Shown here piece by piece: positions 41,201-54,100 of a stretch of DNA of 64,000 nucleotides (positions within the stretch are counted from its first letter, which is position 1; each line of letters begins with the position of its first letter). The stretch spans positions 273,501 to 337,500 of the forward strand of contig OY718803.1 of the NCBI GenBank assembly GCA_963070105.1, in the 5' to 3' direction. The notes beneath the pieces were generated by a model. It saw only the letters and a program-made list of their open reading frames with translations. It did not search any database and was not told the DNA's origin. Both the position numbers and the translations under genes were made by a program. The DNA is from Litomosoides sigmodontis. Its lineage: Eukaryota > Nematoda > Chromadorea > Rhabditida > Onchocercidae.

Positions 41201-42580
41201 ACTATCTTTGCAATTTCATTTTCAATAATTCGTTATAGAAAATCGATGTAAGAGCAGCTTAATAGGGGAAAAAAAGCAAGCGTCACAGAGAAGAAATGGT
41301 TTATTCATTTATTTAACTTATCTTCCTTCCAAATTACAAATTGGATGTTGAAATTCTAAGCTTAACTTTCAAATTTTTATTTTTACGTACGACAAGTAGC
41401 TGTGATAAGAGGAAAGGATAGCTGAAGGAGTGAAAAGTACGATACGGCTGAGGAGAAATGTAGTGTTATGAAATTATTGCCAAGCGAAGCAATAAATAAA
41501 GGGATTTTCTGAAATGGTTATGCGATAGTTGCTTCAATGAAAACTTTAGATTTTCAAAATCTTCAAAAATCTTGTTGTTACTTATTTTGGTAAATTTATC
41601 CGTAAAAGCGATGAGCGAGTGGGTGGGAAGGGGAAAGAGGAAAAAACCTCTTAGTGATATCGTATCAATAAGAGAAAGAAGCATGATAGTTTAAGTTTAG
41701 TGATAAAAATGATTTCATTCAAGTTTTGCATATGAAATGTTTCGCGAAAAATGAAACGGTAAAAATGTTCCAGCCAAAAATGTACGACAAAAGCGCCAGT
41801 TCAGTTAGCAACTGCCTTGAAGTTCCGCTCCTGTTTCTCACGTAAGACAACGACGCTTTGCAACACAACTAGGAGATGGAGGAAGGGAATGAAATGGACA
41901 AAAGTGATACTCTGCAAAGAATCTGAATTTGAGGGATATTTTACTAGTTTCTCCATGTCATCGTATATAAGCACAGTAATTATGAAATGTAATTCTCAGT
42001 TTCACATTAGGTTGGAAGCGAAAGTCAGCAAAGACAGATTTGTTCAATTTTTTCAGCAAAATGCAGCGTAGGACGAGGGAAGGGTAAGGACTGCTTGCTA
42101 CAGAAAGGTTTCACGCGAATTACTTGCCATGAATTTTGGTGAATAAGCCGTTAAGCGCACTTCCCCCTTTTCCGTACTTTGGATGAATTGCACTCGCAGG
42201 ACTCTATGTAGTAGCACCACCCTTTCACGCATCAAATCAAAGGATCGGCTAGGAAGACAATTTCAGCGTCCATTTTGCAATGCTTTCATCTGGACAATAC
42301 CGCTTGTGTCGATCATCACTATGCTATCAGACGTTAAATTTAACTCGCCAATTGAACGATGCATTGATGTCGCATCCACCACAAATTCTTCGTCCGGTCT
42401 CCGATCATCACTTTTCTCCGCACTTCTGTCACCTTCATGTCGAATATAATATCCATAAACCTAACCGGTAATTAAGAATTAAATCTGTATTTATTTGTAT
42501 TTGTATGGAATTTGAAAGTATTTGCTAAGGAAGCACAAGAAAACAGTGCCCGGGAAATTCGAAGAAGTTTAAATTTAATT
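35205..42580. other. 7.4-kb gene-free block upstream of DIP2
   Basis: No open frame here has splice, phase or family support, although small frames occur on both strands (for example 36331-36525 minus, 37001-37225 plus, 40661-40966 plus). A (GT)n run lies at 35904-35930 and a short (ATGG)n run at 38094-38110. Parts between 36.3 and 40.6 kb look less AT-rich than the introns. The block presumably holds the DIP2 promoter and enhancers and the 3' flank of the RING-like gene. I see no tRNA or rRNA. Confidence 0.45.
35904..35930. repeat. (GT)n tract, 27 bp
   Basis: Pure TG/GT repeat about 0.7 kb upstream of DIP2 exon 1. Confidence 0.97.
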
Positions 42581-45500
42581 CTATTTAAAAGAATTTCTTA
42601 TAATTCCAAGGCAATATGATAACGCTTTCGGAAATTCAAATTTACAAATTATCATTGAAAGAGATCCAGCACTACTCAAAATGTTGTCGTCCTCGGTTAA
42701 TCCAATCAGGGCATCACTGATACACCTTGTAATGATGACGGCATTTTCACACAATTTAGGGGAACACCTTATTTCGAAGTGCCAAAGTTTTGAAATTACC
42801 TTATCAAGCGGCAATATTTTCAGCACTCGGCGTACCTCACGTACGAAATCTGCAATATTACCCTTTCGATCAAAAATAACCGTCGTGCGATTGCTTTCAT
42901 CCGGACCTTGAAGTTCACATTTCACTTCCATCCGTCGAGAAGTAACCGTAAAGTCTGGCGATATTTCCGATTTCTAATAAACCATCATTATCATTCAGCT
43001 TATCGGGTGGGAATACTTGTGGAGCGACGAGAAGCAAGGAAATAACAATGGACAAAGTGGGCGAAAGCAATCAGCGAACCGAAATTGAATCATCCTTAAT
43101 CAGGAAATATCCTTGATTTTCAAGCGCAAAGTGTTCAAAGTACTTGGCTCGTTGAGGGAAAAACGCCCTCAGCGCAATGACCGAATCAACCGCGTACGGC
43201 TGATGACATAAAACGTTAGGGCATATTGGCGGTAAACCTCAAAAGTTTTAATACTTTTCATTTGCACCCCAACTTGAGCATGTAATTAATTAATTGAAAA
43301 ATTAATTAGTAACTGATTAATCAGTTTTCTATTACCATTAGCCTCACAATCAGCAAGCATTTTATCCAGACAGTCGATGCAAATATCGTGTTCACATTCA
43401 TTATTCGATGGGAAACCATTCAGTGCTTGACCATCGCAACCATCCACTCCCATGCATTGTGCTATCTTTAGAGAGAAAGTTTAATTAATTTTAAGATTAA
43501 TGGGAAAACGGATAGAGTGTTGCAATGAGAAGTTCAAATTAAGAAATCTAACGCGATGGTAAACTTTCACTTGAATTGAGCATTTACATCTGAAATCATG
43601 AGAAAAGAATTTAGTTCACTACAAGGACAATTGAATTGCTGATAAATGACATAGCATTGTAAGCTTGAAACGGTCACGAAAATTTAAGCTTTAAAGTATT
43701 TCATGATCCATTGATTCAAACTGCGATCAGATCAGTTCAACTTCCAATCGATTATTGCAATGCTTAGAGAATTCAAGTGTAAAGAGATCAAAAATTAGAA
43801 CGACCAGCTGTCTTGTGAAACAAGTTATTTGTCGCACTTAAAAAAAATGAACAAATGATTAAGCTTAGCAATGCTTCGAAATGGTTGGGGAAATATAAAC
43901 GATTTTTGCCTCCAATTAATAGCGAATCGTTCATGCATTTGCACGTTTTTCAATAATTGCTTATTCACGGAACGACATCACAACTACCTTCACCTTCCTG
44001 CGGCTTATTTACTTGCGCTTGAAATTTACATTTCTGTTAAGGAGGAGGAAGGGAGTGCGAAAGAAAAAGCGGAAAATTTCTCGGGAAGTGTCCAGCCCAC
44101 CATGAATGACAACGTCGTGTTGCGTTTCTTATTAATTTCTTCATCACCCACATTTCTGGACATAATTTTAGATATTCCCCTACACTTGACTTGCTTTTAT
44201 CTAATTTCGAATCCAATCACCGGTAGCTTAAAACCCACAGTCCTTTTGATTGGAAAGGTCGCGTCGCTTAAGGACCCACTCCAGCCTTTTCGTTAAATTT
44301 GATAGCTGCTTGACATGACCAATTAGCACACACGGCAGAAGCAGTTTTGTGGTGCAGCTACTGACAGTGATAGCGCACACACATCTAATAAATCGAATAT
44401 CGAAGGAAGGACAAACTTGGAGTGCGGGAGGTTTGCTTCTGCTGCTCCGATGATCTTTCTGGAGGCATTTACCTTCCGGGCAGGTCACATTTGCATAATT
44501 TTCTTCCGCTAAACAACATGAGTCTCATCAAAATTCTCTACTCTTCACTTCGCAAGAGTAGCTGCTGCAGAGTTATCGCCTCAACGTGCGTACGGCACGT
44601 ACGTACGCTTTCAGATGGCGGGGGCGCAAATTAAAATACATTCCCAAGCAGTCTATCCGATACAAAAGTAAAAATGAACCGTTCGAGTCGATAAGTGACC
44701 TCTTAACGGCACACGACAGACAGTACCGTGCGCTGCAACACCTGGTCACAATGTGCTTGATATCCAACAATGTCTTCTTGCAGCCATCACACCCCTCACC
44801 AATATCGCTCTCACCTAGCGGCTCGTCGCAACCTGACACCGGGCATACTGTAACGTGATCTTCCCGTTAAATCTTCGCCTCATTTTCCATGCAAAGACCA
44901 AATTTGTTGCTAGCAAGAATAACACAACATAAATTTGAAATGAATTTGGCAAATTTTGATTTATTAAAGTCATTTTCAAAATTTTCCCCCCACCATTTTT
45001 AACAAACTTTTAAGTAACAATCTAGTTCTTTAATTAACTTATAAAAGTTTCGACTCGTTTCTTTTGCACCTGGAGGTTGTAGTTTGGAAAGCTCTTCAAA
45101 ACAAGAATTGCATAACTCATGCTTGCAATTTCCCACAGGATTTGAGTCGTAAAATGACAGCTTCCTACAAACAATAATCCTTTCCTTCTAATTCAATTTT
45201 CGAAATTAATTCTAAATAATTCCATTAGTTTTGGAAATAGAACTCCACTCCCTTACTTCTCCATATTCCAACTATTCTCTAAGCTTTACAAAATTCTATT
45301 GCAAACTATCAACATGTTAACGTTTCTATAGCATTCATACTAAAATCATTCAATGAAATCTTTTAAATTAAGAATTTCATTGTCGTTGAATTGAATTATT
45401 TCAATTTCTTGTATTGAAATAATTCAACTAGTTCTCTGAAATTTTAATGTTTGTATCCATCAATTACTTTCGAAGACAGCACGTTATAAGTGGTCTTTCT

Positions 45501-46653
45501 AAGTTCAATGAAAAAATTTGGATCAAACACATAGTCTAAAAAAATGAAAACCCTCTGAGATAAAGTTAAATTTGTTTAACTTTACGTAAAGTTAAATACG
45601 TTAAAACGTAAAGTTAAACTTGTTGAAAGGAAAGAATGCCTCAGTTTAAACGTTATTCATATGGAATTGTCAATGCGTGTTTTCATCACCGTACCTCACT
45701 GCACCCCTTAACAACTGCTATCATCTCTAAATGAATTTTATTTGCTTGAACACTTCAAACGGCTTATTCGTCCTGAAAATCCCGAGGGCCTACTCTCAAA
45801 GTACATGCCAAGTGTCACTATTTTTTGTTACTCTCAACCCCTGCAAATACTATCTTTTTCTGTTACTTTCGATCTTTCCATACTCCAAACGCTGCTCCTT
45901 CTCCTTACTTTCAGTCTTCCCGCTTCAGCGAGAGCTTAAGTGAGATATTTATACGTGAGAATTCTCAAGTTGCAAGGTTTGCGAGACACTAATTCGTTGA
46001 TTTGAAAAAGTCTGAAATCCACCTCGGACACATGTCATTATCGCAGTTGTTCAGCGTGAGAGTTTCGGTGCAAATATTGGAAAAACAGTGAAGCATTAGG
46101 CATATCTGAATATTTCCAAATTTTATTCTTTAATTGTCAACTTTAGTTGCTCCATTCTTTGATGTCCCTCTTCTGTCAGGCGCATGTGAAGATTTAAGTA
46201 AGCACTTTAACTTCAGTCTTTCTTCTCAAATGTATTTTCGTAACACTTCAAATACGTTTGCAAACAGATCTTTGCAATAACAGCTGTAGAGATCAAGAAA
46301 CGACCGAAAAACGGAAGTCTTGTTCAGATTGAAATTAAAATTTTCAATTAGCAGAAATCGTTTCACTTCTTTTCCACTCTAAAAATACTCCTCACCCCAA
46401 GTTCGCGAGCTCACTGATCCCATAGTGATATCATACCATGCGCTACGAATTTAATCAAAAAATTGTCAATTTTAATTACGTAACATCTTAGGTAGGCCGT
46501 AGATAAGGTTATAACCTTATCTGTGCTCTTCTTATTGAGACACGTAGAGCAGAACAGGTGCAAGCAAGGCAGAAGTTGGCACATTTCATTAACCGACTGC
46601 CAACGTTCGCAGATTGGACATCGCAGCATGACAATATCAACTGCATTTGACAT
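42581..46653 (-). CDS. Tandem RING-like cysteine/histidine module protein, 6 exons, 319 aa
   Basis: Exons: 46516-46653, 45070-45187, 44680-44847, 44473-44508, 43336-43461, 42581-42954; total 960 nt, phases 0,1,1,1,1. Module 1 is a RING-type start (RCPICERWQSVNEMCQLLPC, LHLFCSTC). Module 2 has GNCKHELCNSCFEEL and ends VCPVSGC. Module 3 has CDGCKKTLLDI, RCCSARYCLSC and ends VTCPEAQC. Module 4 has CDGQALNGFPS, CEHDICIDCLDKML and ADCE. The modules share a C-x-H/x-x2-C-x2-C core, and modules 2 and 3 end in C-P-x3-C across a splice junction. The last exon is a 124-residue domain with no recognised motif (TTVIFDRKGNIADFVREV, LWHFEIRCSP). RING proteins are usually ubiquitin ligases, but that role is inference. 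I do not recognise a named family. The gene diverges from MYRF. Confidence 0.7.
45391..45427. repeat. 15-bp inverted repeat with 7-nt loop
   Basis: Left arm ttgaattatttcaat (45391-45405) and right arm attgaaataattcaa (45413-45427) are exact reverse complements. They lie about 150 bp from the 22-bp palindrome, in the same intron. Confidence 0.93.
45575..45596. repeat. 22-bp perfect palindrome with flanking partial copies
   Basis: The half-site TTTAACTTTAC is followed at once by its exact reverse complement GTAAAGTTAAA. Further copies of AAAGTTAAA lie just to the left (about 45562-45570) and right (about 45610-45618), the right one again preceded by ACGT. It sits in the first intron of the RING-like gene. 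Confidence 0.95.
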
Positions 46654-48055
46654 TGCGTTAAGTTAACAGTGACGCTTATTAAGCTACAAGTTATGTTTTG
46701 TCTAGAATTATAAACGTATTATGAAATTCAATTTTTATGCAAATTTGGTGAATAATTCAAGCGTTAACCTACCAGATAATTTCGATTTCAAAATATAGCT
46801 AGCAAAAATCTTTTTTGCAAAAAATTCTTGTTTATCCTTTTGGACGATATTCATACATAATCCGACATCTACCATCCGAAAGATAGGATATGCAGTCCAA
46901 TTAATTTAGCACGAACGTTACCCTCCTAGTAGGATTGTGATTTTCATGGCGAGCCGTTTGTCATGCGCCATTCGCGACGCGTAATATTTGGTTCATGCTC
47001 TTTTCCCCGGTCATTGCAGGGTCACGGAGGCTCTATACGGCGTTGTGATAATAGTGAGGTGGGATACGTGGTGTTTTAATAGCAATGTTATAGCTTGTCT
47101 ACTTAGCGATGTGTGCTGTATTGGAATTTTTTCCGTGATACATTCCGAAAAGTACCACATTTCTTGCCGAATTAAAGAAGCTACAATATATCGTCCTATA
47201 ACGCATCGTTGGGTTTAGTTTTGCGGGATTGCGCTTGTGAATACATTTTCATAAAAGTAGGCTTTTTCCTAATCAAAAACAAAGAAAGAGGAAAAAATGG
47301 TGCAATAATTTAGGAAAGAGCAGTGCTGCAGTGGGCAAATTAAAAAAATCTAGCTAATTAAGCAACTGAAAGTAGGAAGGAAAGCAGCAAAAGTTGCTCT
47401 TTGAAGAAAGAGCAGAATTGAGGAGTAATGTTCGTATAGTTTAATATCAAGACAATAACGACTGATGACTATAGCAGTAATTAAGAGTAATTCTTCACAA
47501 GCATTGTATTTATCTTTTTCAACTTTCCCGTTATGGATGGTTTCTTTAGGTAGTGAGCTACCTGTGGAAGATTTCGCACAATTTTTCAAGTTTTTTTTTG
47601 ATAGTTTAAAAGATCTGTTACTAAGAATTACTTTAAATTCGTTTATCACGTCTTGTTTCAAATCTCACTGTAAGCAAAAAGTACATCGTAGCACTGGAAT
47701 GATTTTTTAACCTGTCATATTCTTTTATTCATATCAGCGGAACTTAATAAGTCAATTATAACTCATCCAAATAATTTTTAAATCACATGACTTTTTAAAA
47801 TAGAGAGAGTTGGTAATAGGTCATGAATATAGCCTGTTTTCGTTAATTTTTGAAAATGAGATTTTTAAAACCTTCGATTAATCTCGTTTAAGTGAAAGCA
47901 TACTTCTGAGAATACTCGGTAGTCAGTAGTTTATTACTTTTTGCTCAGTTGCCATCTGGCTCTTCGAACTGTAACACGTTTAGTTATTGACAATTTTACA
48001 GTTAATCTTATTTATATACTGCAGGATTTTTGTAAAAAATAAATGATGTTCGACG
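46654..48055. promoter_or_regulatory. Divergent intergenic region between the RING-like gene and MYRF
   Basis: 1.4 kb separating the ATG of the minus-strand RING-like gene from the proposed MYRF start. The minus open frame at 47350-47661 lacks splice or family support. This interval would contain both promoters if MYRF exon 1 at 48056 is right. Confidence 0.4.
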
Positions 48056-48101
48056 ATGGATGATTCAGTATTCAAAGATATTGATGGCAATTGCTTTGAA
48101 G
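48056..48101 (+). CDS. myrf-1-like: Tentative first coding exon of MYRF
   Basis: An ATG at 48056 opens an acidic 15-codon stretch ending GAAG|gtctgg in phase 1, which is what exon 2 requires. A ctgcag acceptor lies about 30 nt upstream of the ATG, as in leader trans-splicing. The human N-terminus ([21 protein letters not shown]) is similarly acidic, but the match is too short to be proof. Confidence 0.4.
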
Positions 48102-51100
48102 GTCTGGATTTTGCTTTTTATTCTCTTCGAATTTTTTGTAATGGAAATAAGATCTTTCAGACTTACAGTACTGTACTAGACGAGCCTTTCAATTTTTATG
48201 GAATAACAGTGTTTTATACCTCAAATTTTGGTTTTTTAAAGTCTTATCTTTCTCCATAGTTAATGCCAAAATTATTTGATGTGATTGAAACAAAATCAAA
48301 ATTAAGGAGTTTTCATAAAAGTTTGAAGTCAGTTGAAAATATTTTATATTGGAGAAATCTATAAAACCTATGTATTTTTCAAACTATAATCACCGTCACG
48401 ACTCACTGTGAAGTGTTCTATATACTAATGGTTGCGTTCGCAGTATAAATTTTGCTCTTTGGAAGTTAGAATGAAGTCTTTGTGCATGATTTACTAAGCA
48501 AATAGTTGTTTACACCTTTCAAGCTAATATATGGCCGATGATGTCATTTTCTCTTATTCGAAGCCTTCAGAAAGCATTATTTGAAGCGTTAAGGTGTTCA
48601 TATGGTCAAAAATTACCGAAAAGGAAAGCCTGCAAATTCCTGGCTGGAAATAATTGATATTGTATAAAAATGTTGAAATTGTTGGGTTACGTCGTGCATA
48701 CTGGGTTATCCTTTTTTATATCGGGCAGTTCTCATCTTCAGCACTTCAGCATGGTTTTGGTATTAAGTATGATGTAACATGAACAAGTTGGAAAGCTATA
48801 AAAATGTCCAATGAATTCTTGTATATGTTTACCAGTATAACTGACACGGTTTTAAGTGTTATGTTAATCAGTGGTATGAGGCAATTGAATGAAGAAGCTT
48901 AGACTACTATAGTTGCAAGCTTTTAGATTACTGATTTTTTGATGCTTTCGGTCTGCTGAGTTATAAAGTTTCAACTGTACATAAAGTAACCAAACAGCTA
49001 GTAAATCATTTAGTCCAATCACAAATTTTCGAAATTTTGGAGCAAAAATGACCTTCAGTATTGTGTAAGATTTAAAATAAATTAGTCATTGTGTTCTTGC
49101 CCGCGTTTTCCGCTGAACCCTCACCTTTTTTCTTTTTTTGTAAAATTGAGGTCAGCTGTGCAAATCCAACCGTTCTTTTACTTTTCCCCTCTATGTTCGT
49201 TAAAAGTGTTTGAACATTGTCACTTTTTTCATCTGTTTGTTCAGTTTTCGAAATTGGAAACGAAAAGTTCATTCAGAGAAAATCGATAGCATTAGTGAGG
49301 GTAAAAGAAACAAATAAAGTTAAACAACTGCCTAACTAATAGATACAATGGTTTGGGGCTGTTACAATTTTTCTGCTTGTCCGGAAATAAATGGCTGAAA
49401 TTTCCATTAAATTTCCGAAATTTGAAAGTATGGAAATGGTATGCGAGTAAATTAAGTGACATGTAAATACAGACAGATAGTGAGAAGAACATTACATTTA
49501 TTTAATACATTACATTTAATTCTGGTATTTTTTGTCTGATTTAAGTGTTCAAAACAGTGCTGACATTCTGTTTATCGAATTATGCGAGGGGCGTGAGTAG
49601 TAGGAAAGTGGAATACTCACTTAAGCATGATCTGCATTCACAGTTCACTATATTTTATTTCTCGAGAATATTCTCGATTGTAGAACTAGATTTGAGAGAA
49701 AAGTATGGAGAGAAAAGCACATTGATTTTAATTTATATGTAAATGGAATTAAAGTCCTGTATAGCTCACAGAGATTCATTTTAAATGCTTTTTGTTTAAA
49801 TTGAACTGAAGATTAAATGGAAAGGGAACGTATTTCTTGCCATTAGAAATGATGTAAAAACTAGAAAAATAAAGAAAAAAGTGTGGCAGCAAAAAGAATG
49901 GGAATAGGAGAATAATTAGAATTATATTAAATTTTCAATGCCCTTACATGCTGACGTAGACTATTGATAAATTTGGTTGTCACTAATTTCAAGGTTTTAA
50001 CGTTTCACTTTTTTATCTCGTTACGTTACATGTTTGATAATTCTTCATGGCGGGCAATACTCTTCCTTTCACGGTGTGATGAGAATTGTGTTATCTGTTA
50101 ATTTATTTATCTGTCTGTTGACTTATCAGTTTATATATATATGTATATGAGGAAAAGCCGACACTGATAGGAGGAAATTGTGGCCAGGATTATGGATTGA
50201 AATAGCGGAGGGTCTAACAATATGCGTTACGCGTAATATTTACCACCCAAACATTGCAGTGAGCCAGCCTAGATATACACATATGCATATGTATCAGTGA
50301 ACTTGTGTGTGTGTGATGTTGGTTGAGAGAGAGGTGTACGTATGCATTATTATTGGTGGGGCACTGGCGACAGGATCACAGGCTGGTACGGCGAAAAGGG
50401 TCGAGACCTCCAAATTGTAGCATTAGTTAAAGAAGGAAGAGGAGGATGATGTGGGATGAAATAGCAAAATCGACTTTTCTCGACGGCGTTTTGAACTGCA
50501 CCGGCACCATCCTCTACCCACTTAGCACCAGCAATCACCACTGATCATCCCCTCTTCAGAGGTAGGTGGACAGCAGCGCATACGAGCAAACAGACAGGCA
50601 GCAGACACATATCTACAATCATACACTTAGCGAATTTCGTCTTGACTATTACTGTGAACTGCAGCTACAAGCGGTCACGGATCAACTAGCTAACCAGAAA
50701 CTTCACGCTACCACCGAAATTTCAGCTAGTCCTCAAGATACGACGCTTAGCTAGATTCATTGGAAAATTTCTCAAGATATTACGAAAGTGCCAATTTGTC
50801 AAATCAATTACATCTAAGTGTGTTCTGTTAGAATAATTCGAGGGGATAAGAAGGGGGTACGCTTGAATCTACTGTCGTGTTAAAAGTGCATTTCGTCTAA
50901 TTTGTAACTGCCATCGAAAGGCAAGGCAATCTATCCATCAAGTGTTTAGAATAGCAGCAGATCTCGAACTGCTACAGCTCTGATTAACGTTAGTGACAAG
51001 AAGAGGAAAAAAGTATAGAGAAGGAGGAACTAATAAGGAACCAACCTATTGTCGTCGTTTTCGATCACAAACGCCATTGTCATCATCACTCGTCACCGGT

Positions 51101-54100
51101 CAGCACCAGCCATCACCGCTATCGATAGCTACTTCGTTGACGACGACACATCAAATCCATTTCAGCACTACTCCACCACTACTGCCACAATCACACTACC
51201 ATCGACAGATTTCCGTGCAACTGACCACAAACACTACCACTGTTGCTACAACTACTATTCCTACCTACTACTGTCATTACAACTGGGCAGCAAACTGAAA
51301 AACTCTGCAAATTGATCTCTTCTGATTGTCAGCCTTTCTTATCACTGCGAATCGGTGTCCTTCTGCTGCTATTTCCCATGAAATATTACTCCCAGTGATA
51401 GTAAAAACAGCAACAACAACAACTGTAATATCGACAACCACAACAACTGCATGGCTAAAAGGCGAACAGTCTATTCAAAAGGTGGACATTAACTGATTAA
51501 TTGGTGAATTAGATGGGTTACTCTTACTTATCCTTCAGGACAGCTAGTCACCCTGTTGCTTAAGTGTATCATATAGGAGTGAGAGAAGTTCATTTGATTA
51601 GTCGAAAAGATCAGGTAAAATTTATCACTGGACAACTTTTTTAACGCTTTTTTTGGTTAACTCTTCGTTATTATGTGTCGTGATGTTAACACTGGCGTTG
51701 TAAAGTGTTTTCTGAGTACGAGGTAGGGAAGGAAGTATAGATGCATTATTCTCAGTTACAGACGCAAATGATTCTAAGGTCGTGTTACTTCACTTTACTT
51801 TTTGCACTGATGACTAACTTTACATGATTGGAAATCATGGCGATAAAGTCAGTAATATTTAGAAATATGATGTAATGCATGGAATTGTTCTACTGTACCC
51901 GAAAAGTAGGGAATGTAAAACAATTTCGGATTAATATTGAATTTAAGCAATTCGAATTTCGGATTAATATTGAATTTAATGGCTGAAGTTAATGATTAGT
52001 AGAAAGATTTTCCTCGTAAAGAATTTCAAAGACGATTGAAACTTAGCAGTTTGAATTATCAATTCTTGAAACAATATAAATGATCTAAACTTTTATCACT
52101 CGAATCGTGCAGTCATTTAATTTGTGTAGATGGAACAGCATGATATATTCGGCGAAGGACTCATAACTTGTAATTTTATCAAAAGGAGAATATTTTTCTT
52201 CTTATGAACACTAACAGAAAAAAAAATTTGGATGAATGAGTCGTAAATCTGCGTGGATGGAAGGGTGACTCGATTTGTTAAATGACCATCGCTCTGACCG
52301 ATCTTTCCATACTTTTTTTCTTCATTGTAATACTTAGAACAGAAGGAGGACATTACTACGGAAGGGTGTTGTGCGCGTGGTCGATTTATTTCGCTGATTT
52401 TGTCCAACTTTGGTGCGGAAGGGAGAGGTGAAGTAGGGATTGCTTTTCAAGCGAAACGGAAGATTGAATGAACCAACCACTGATATCATGAATTGTTCTC
52501 AGAAGATATACTTTTCTCTTCCAAAAAGCAGATTGCGATGAATACAGTTCGACATGTGATTTATGTATTTATTGTCAAAAAAAGGGAGTGATTTTTCTGA
52601 GAAGTGAAAATTTGATTTGAGTAAACATGAGGACAAATCGAAGAGCATTTCTTGTTAACTTTAAAATAGGTCCATTAACTGCGAAAATTTTTTTTGCTAT
52701 TTCAATTCCTTTTTTGTTGCTTTTACTATTCCATTATCATCAGGTTTTTAAGAACAATCCATCATAAATGCCTTTATTTTTTGTTTATGGGCAATAAATT
52801 CTTCCAAAAAATATACCTGATTGTTATATAAGTCCTTGATTATTAGTCGCCTTCCGTTTAACAGTACATCCATCTTTCAGAGAGCTAATCTTCGGTATAT
52901 TGCTTCAATGTTTGATCCTTCATACACATTTGATTATTGACCTATCGGAATTATAATGTATTTTTCCTAGTATCAATCAAGCGTACACCGATGAAAATAA
53001 GTGAAACATAATGTATCGTATATTGGTCGTCCAAATTGTAGCTATATATTTTTTGTATATAAAAAAAAGAAGCGAGAAAATGAGTTGTCAAATCAGTGTG
53101 GTTATTGATAATTGAGCGTATTGAGGGATGAAGAATGGAAGATCCGTAAATTCGGCTGCTGCTCCAAATGCAGTAAATGGGCATCGTTCAGTTTTTCTGA
53201 TTCAAAAAACGAAAACTTTTTTTCCTCCGGGACTTACTGTGTTACATATGTTGGTTATTATTGCGAATCGCATGCTTTGAGATTTTTGAGCGTAATTTAA
53301 ATATACTGAATATTTTTGTGTATGTGTATACGAATGTCGGTAACATACATAATAAGTGCGTGTGGGACATTATGTGTAGTGTATGTCTTTGTGCATGTAT
53401 ATAATATGCGTAACAAAATGCAAAGCAAACTAAGTTTATCCGTATTGCATTAGTTTCAGACCAGAACAAGAGAATAGAAAGCAATTTTTCTTTTTTTTTT
53501 TGGCGTTTTTTTAAAGTTGTTACCGCCTGGCACCAAAACGTCACATTTAAGAACTGGGCAAGGAAGAACGGAAAGCAGAGCCTTTTTATACTGGCCTATC
53601 AGCATCACTTCCCCGCTTTTCGTTCCCGCTTTCCCTATTATGTCTTAGTTCCCGATAGGGTCTTATGAAAAGAGGGCGGACTAGGAAAGCAGGTATTTAG
53701 GGCTTGAGGATAGTGTCGTCTTTGTTATTGAATTAAAAAATTTACTTGTATAATTTATTCATTATTCAGCATTACACGTTTCAAGAAGTTACCATCAGTT
53801 TATACTTCTTCATTTTGTTTTATCTTTTCTTTTCTAGGTAACCAATAACCATTTCGACAATGAATGTATTATTTACATACTACCTTATTTCGTTTTTGAA
53901 ATCAAAGTCACGAAGGAAAAAACGATTAATTCATAGCATTTTTACAATGCATAAAATTAATCGGTTTGGACCTTTTCTATCCTGTTGAGGAGTACCTGGT
54001 GCATAAGGATTATGAGTTGTGATAAGTAGAGATGGCATTAGTAGTCTTCGGACCACCAATATTCATGGAACAGATTGAGCTGGATCACTTTCAATTGCTT

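Noticed and set aside
43871..44296. 141-codon plus-strand open frame
   Set aside because: It lies within an intron of the RING-like gene on the other strand, with no motif, splice support or homology I can see.
47350..47661. 103-codon minus-strand open frame upstream of the RING-like gene
   Set aside because: Low-complexity lysine/leucine content, no recognisable motif and no partner exons.
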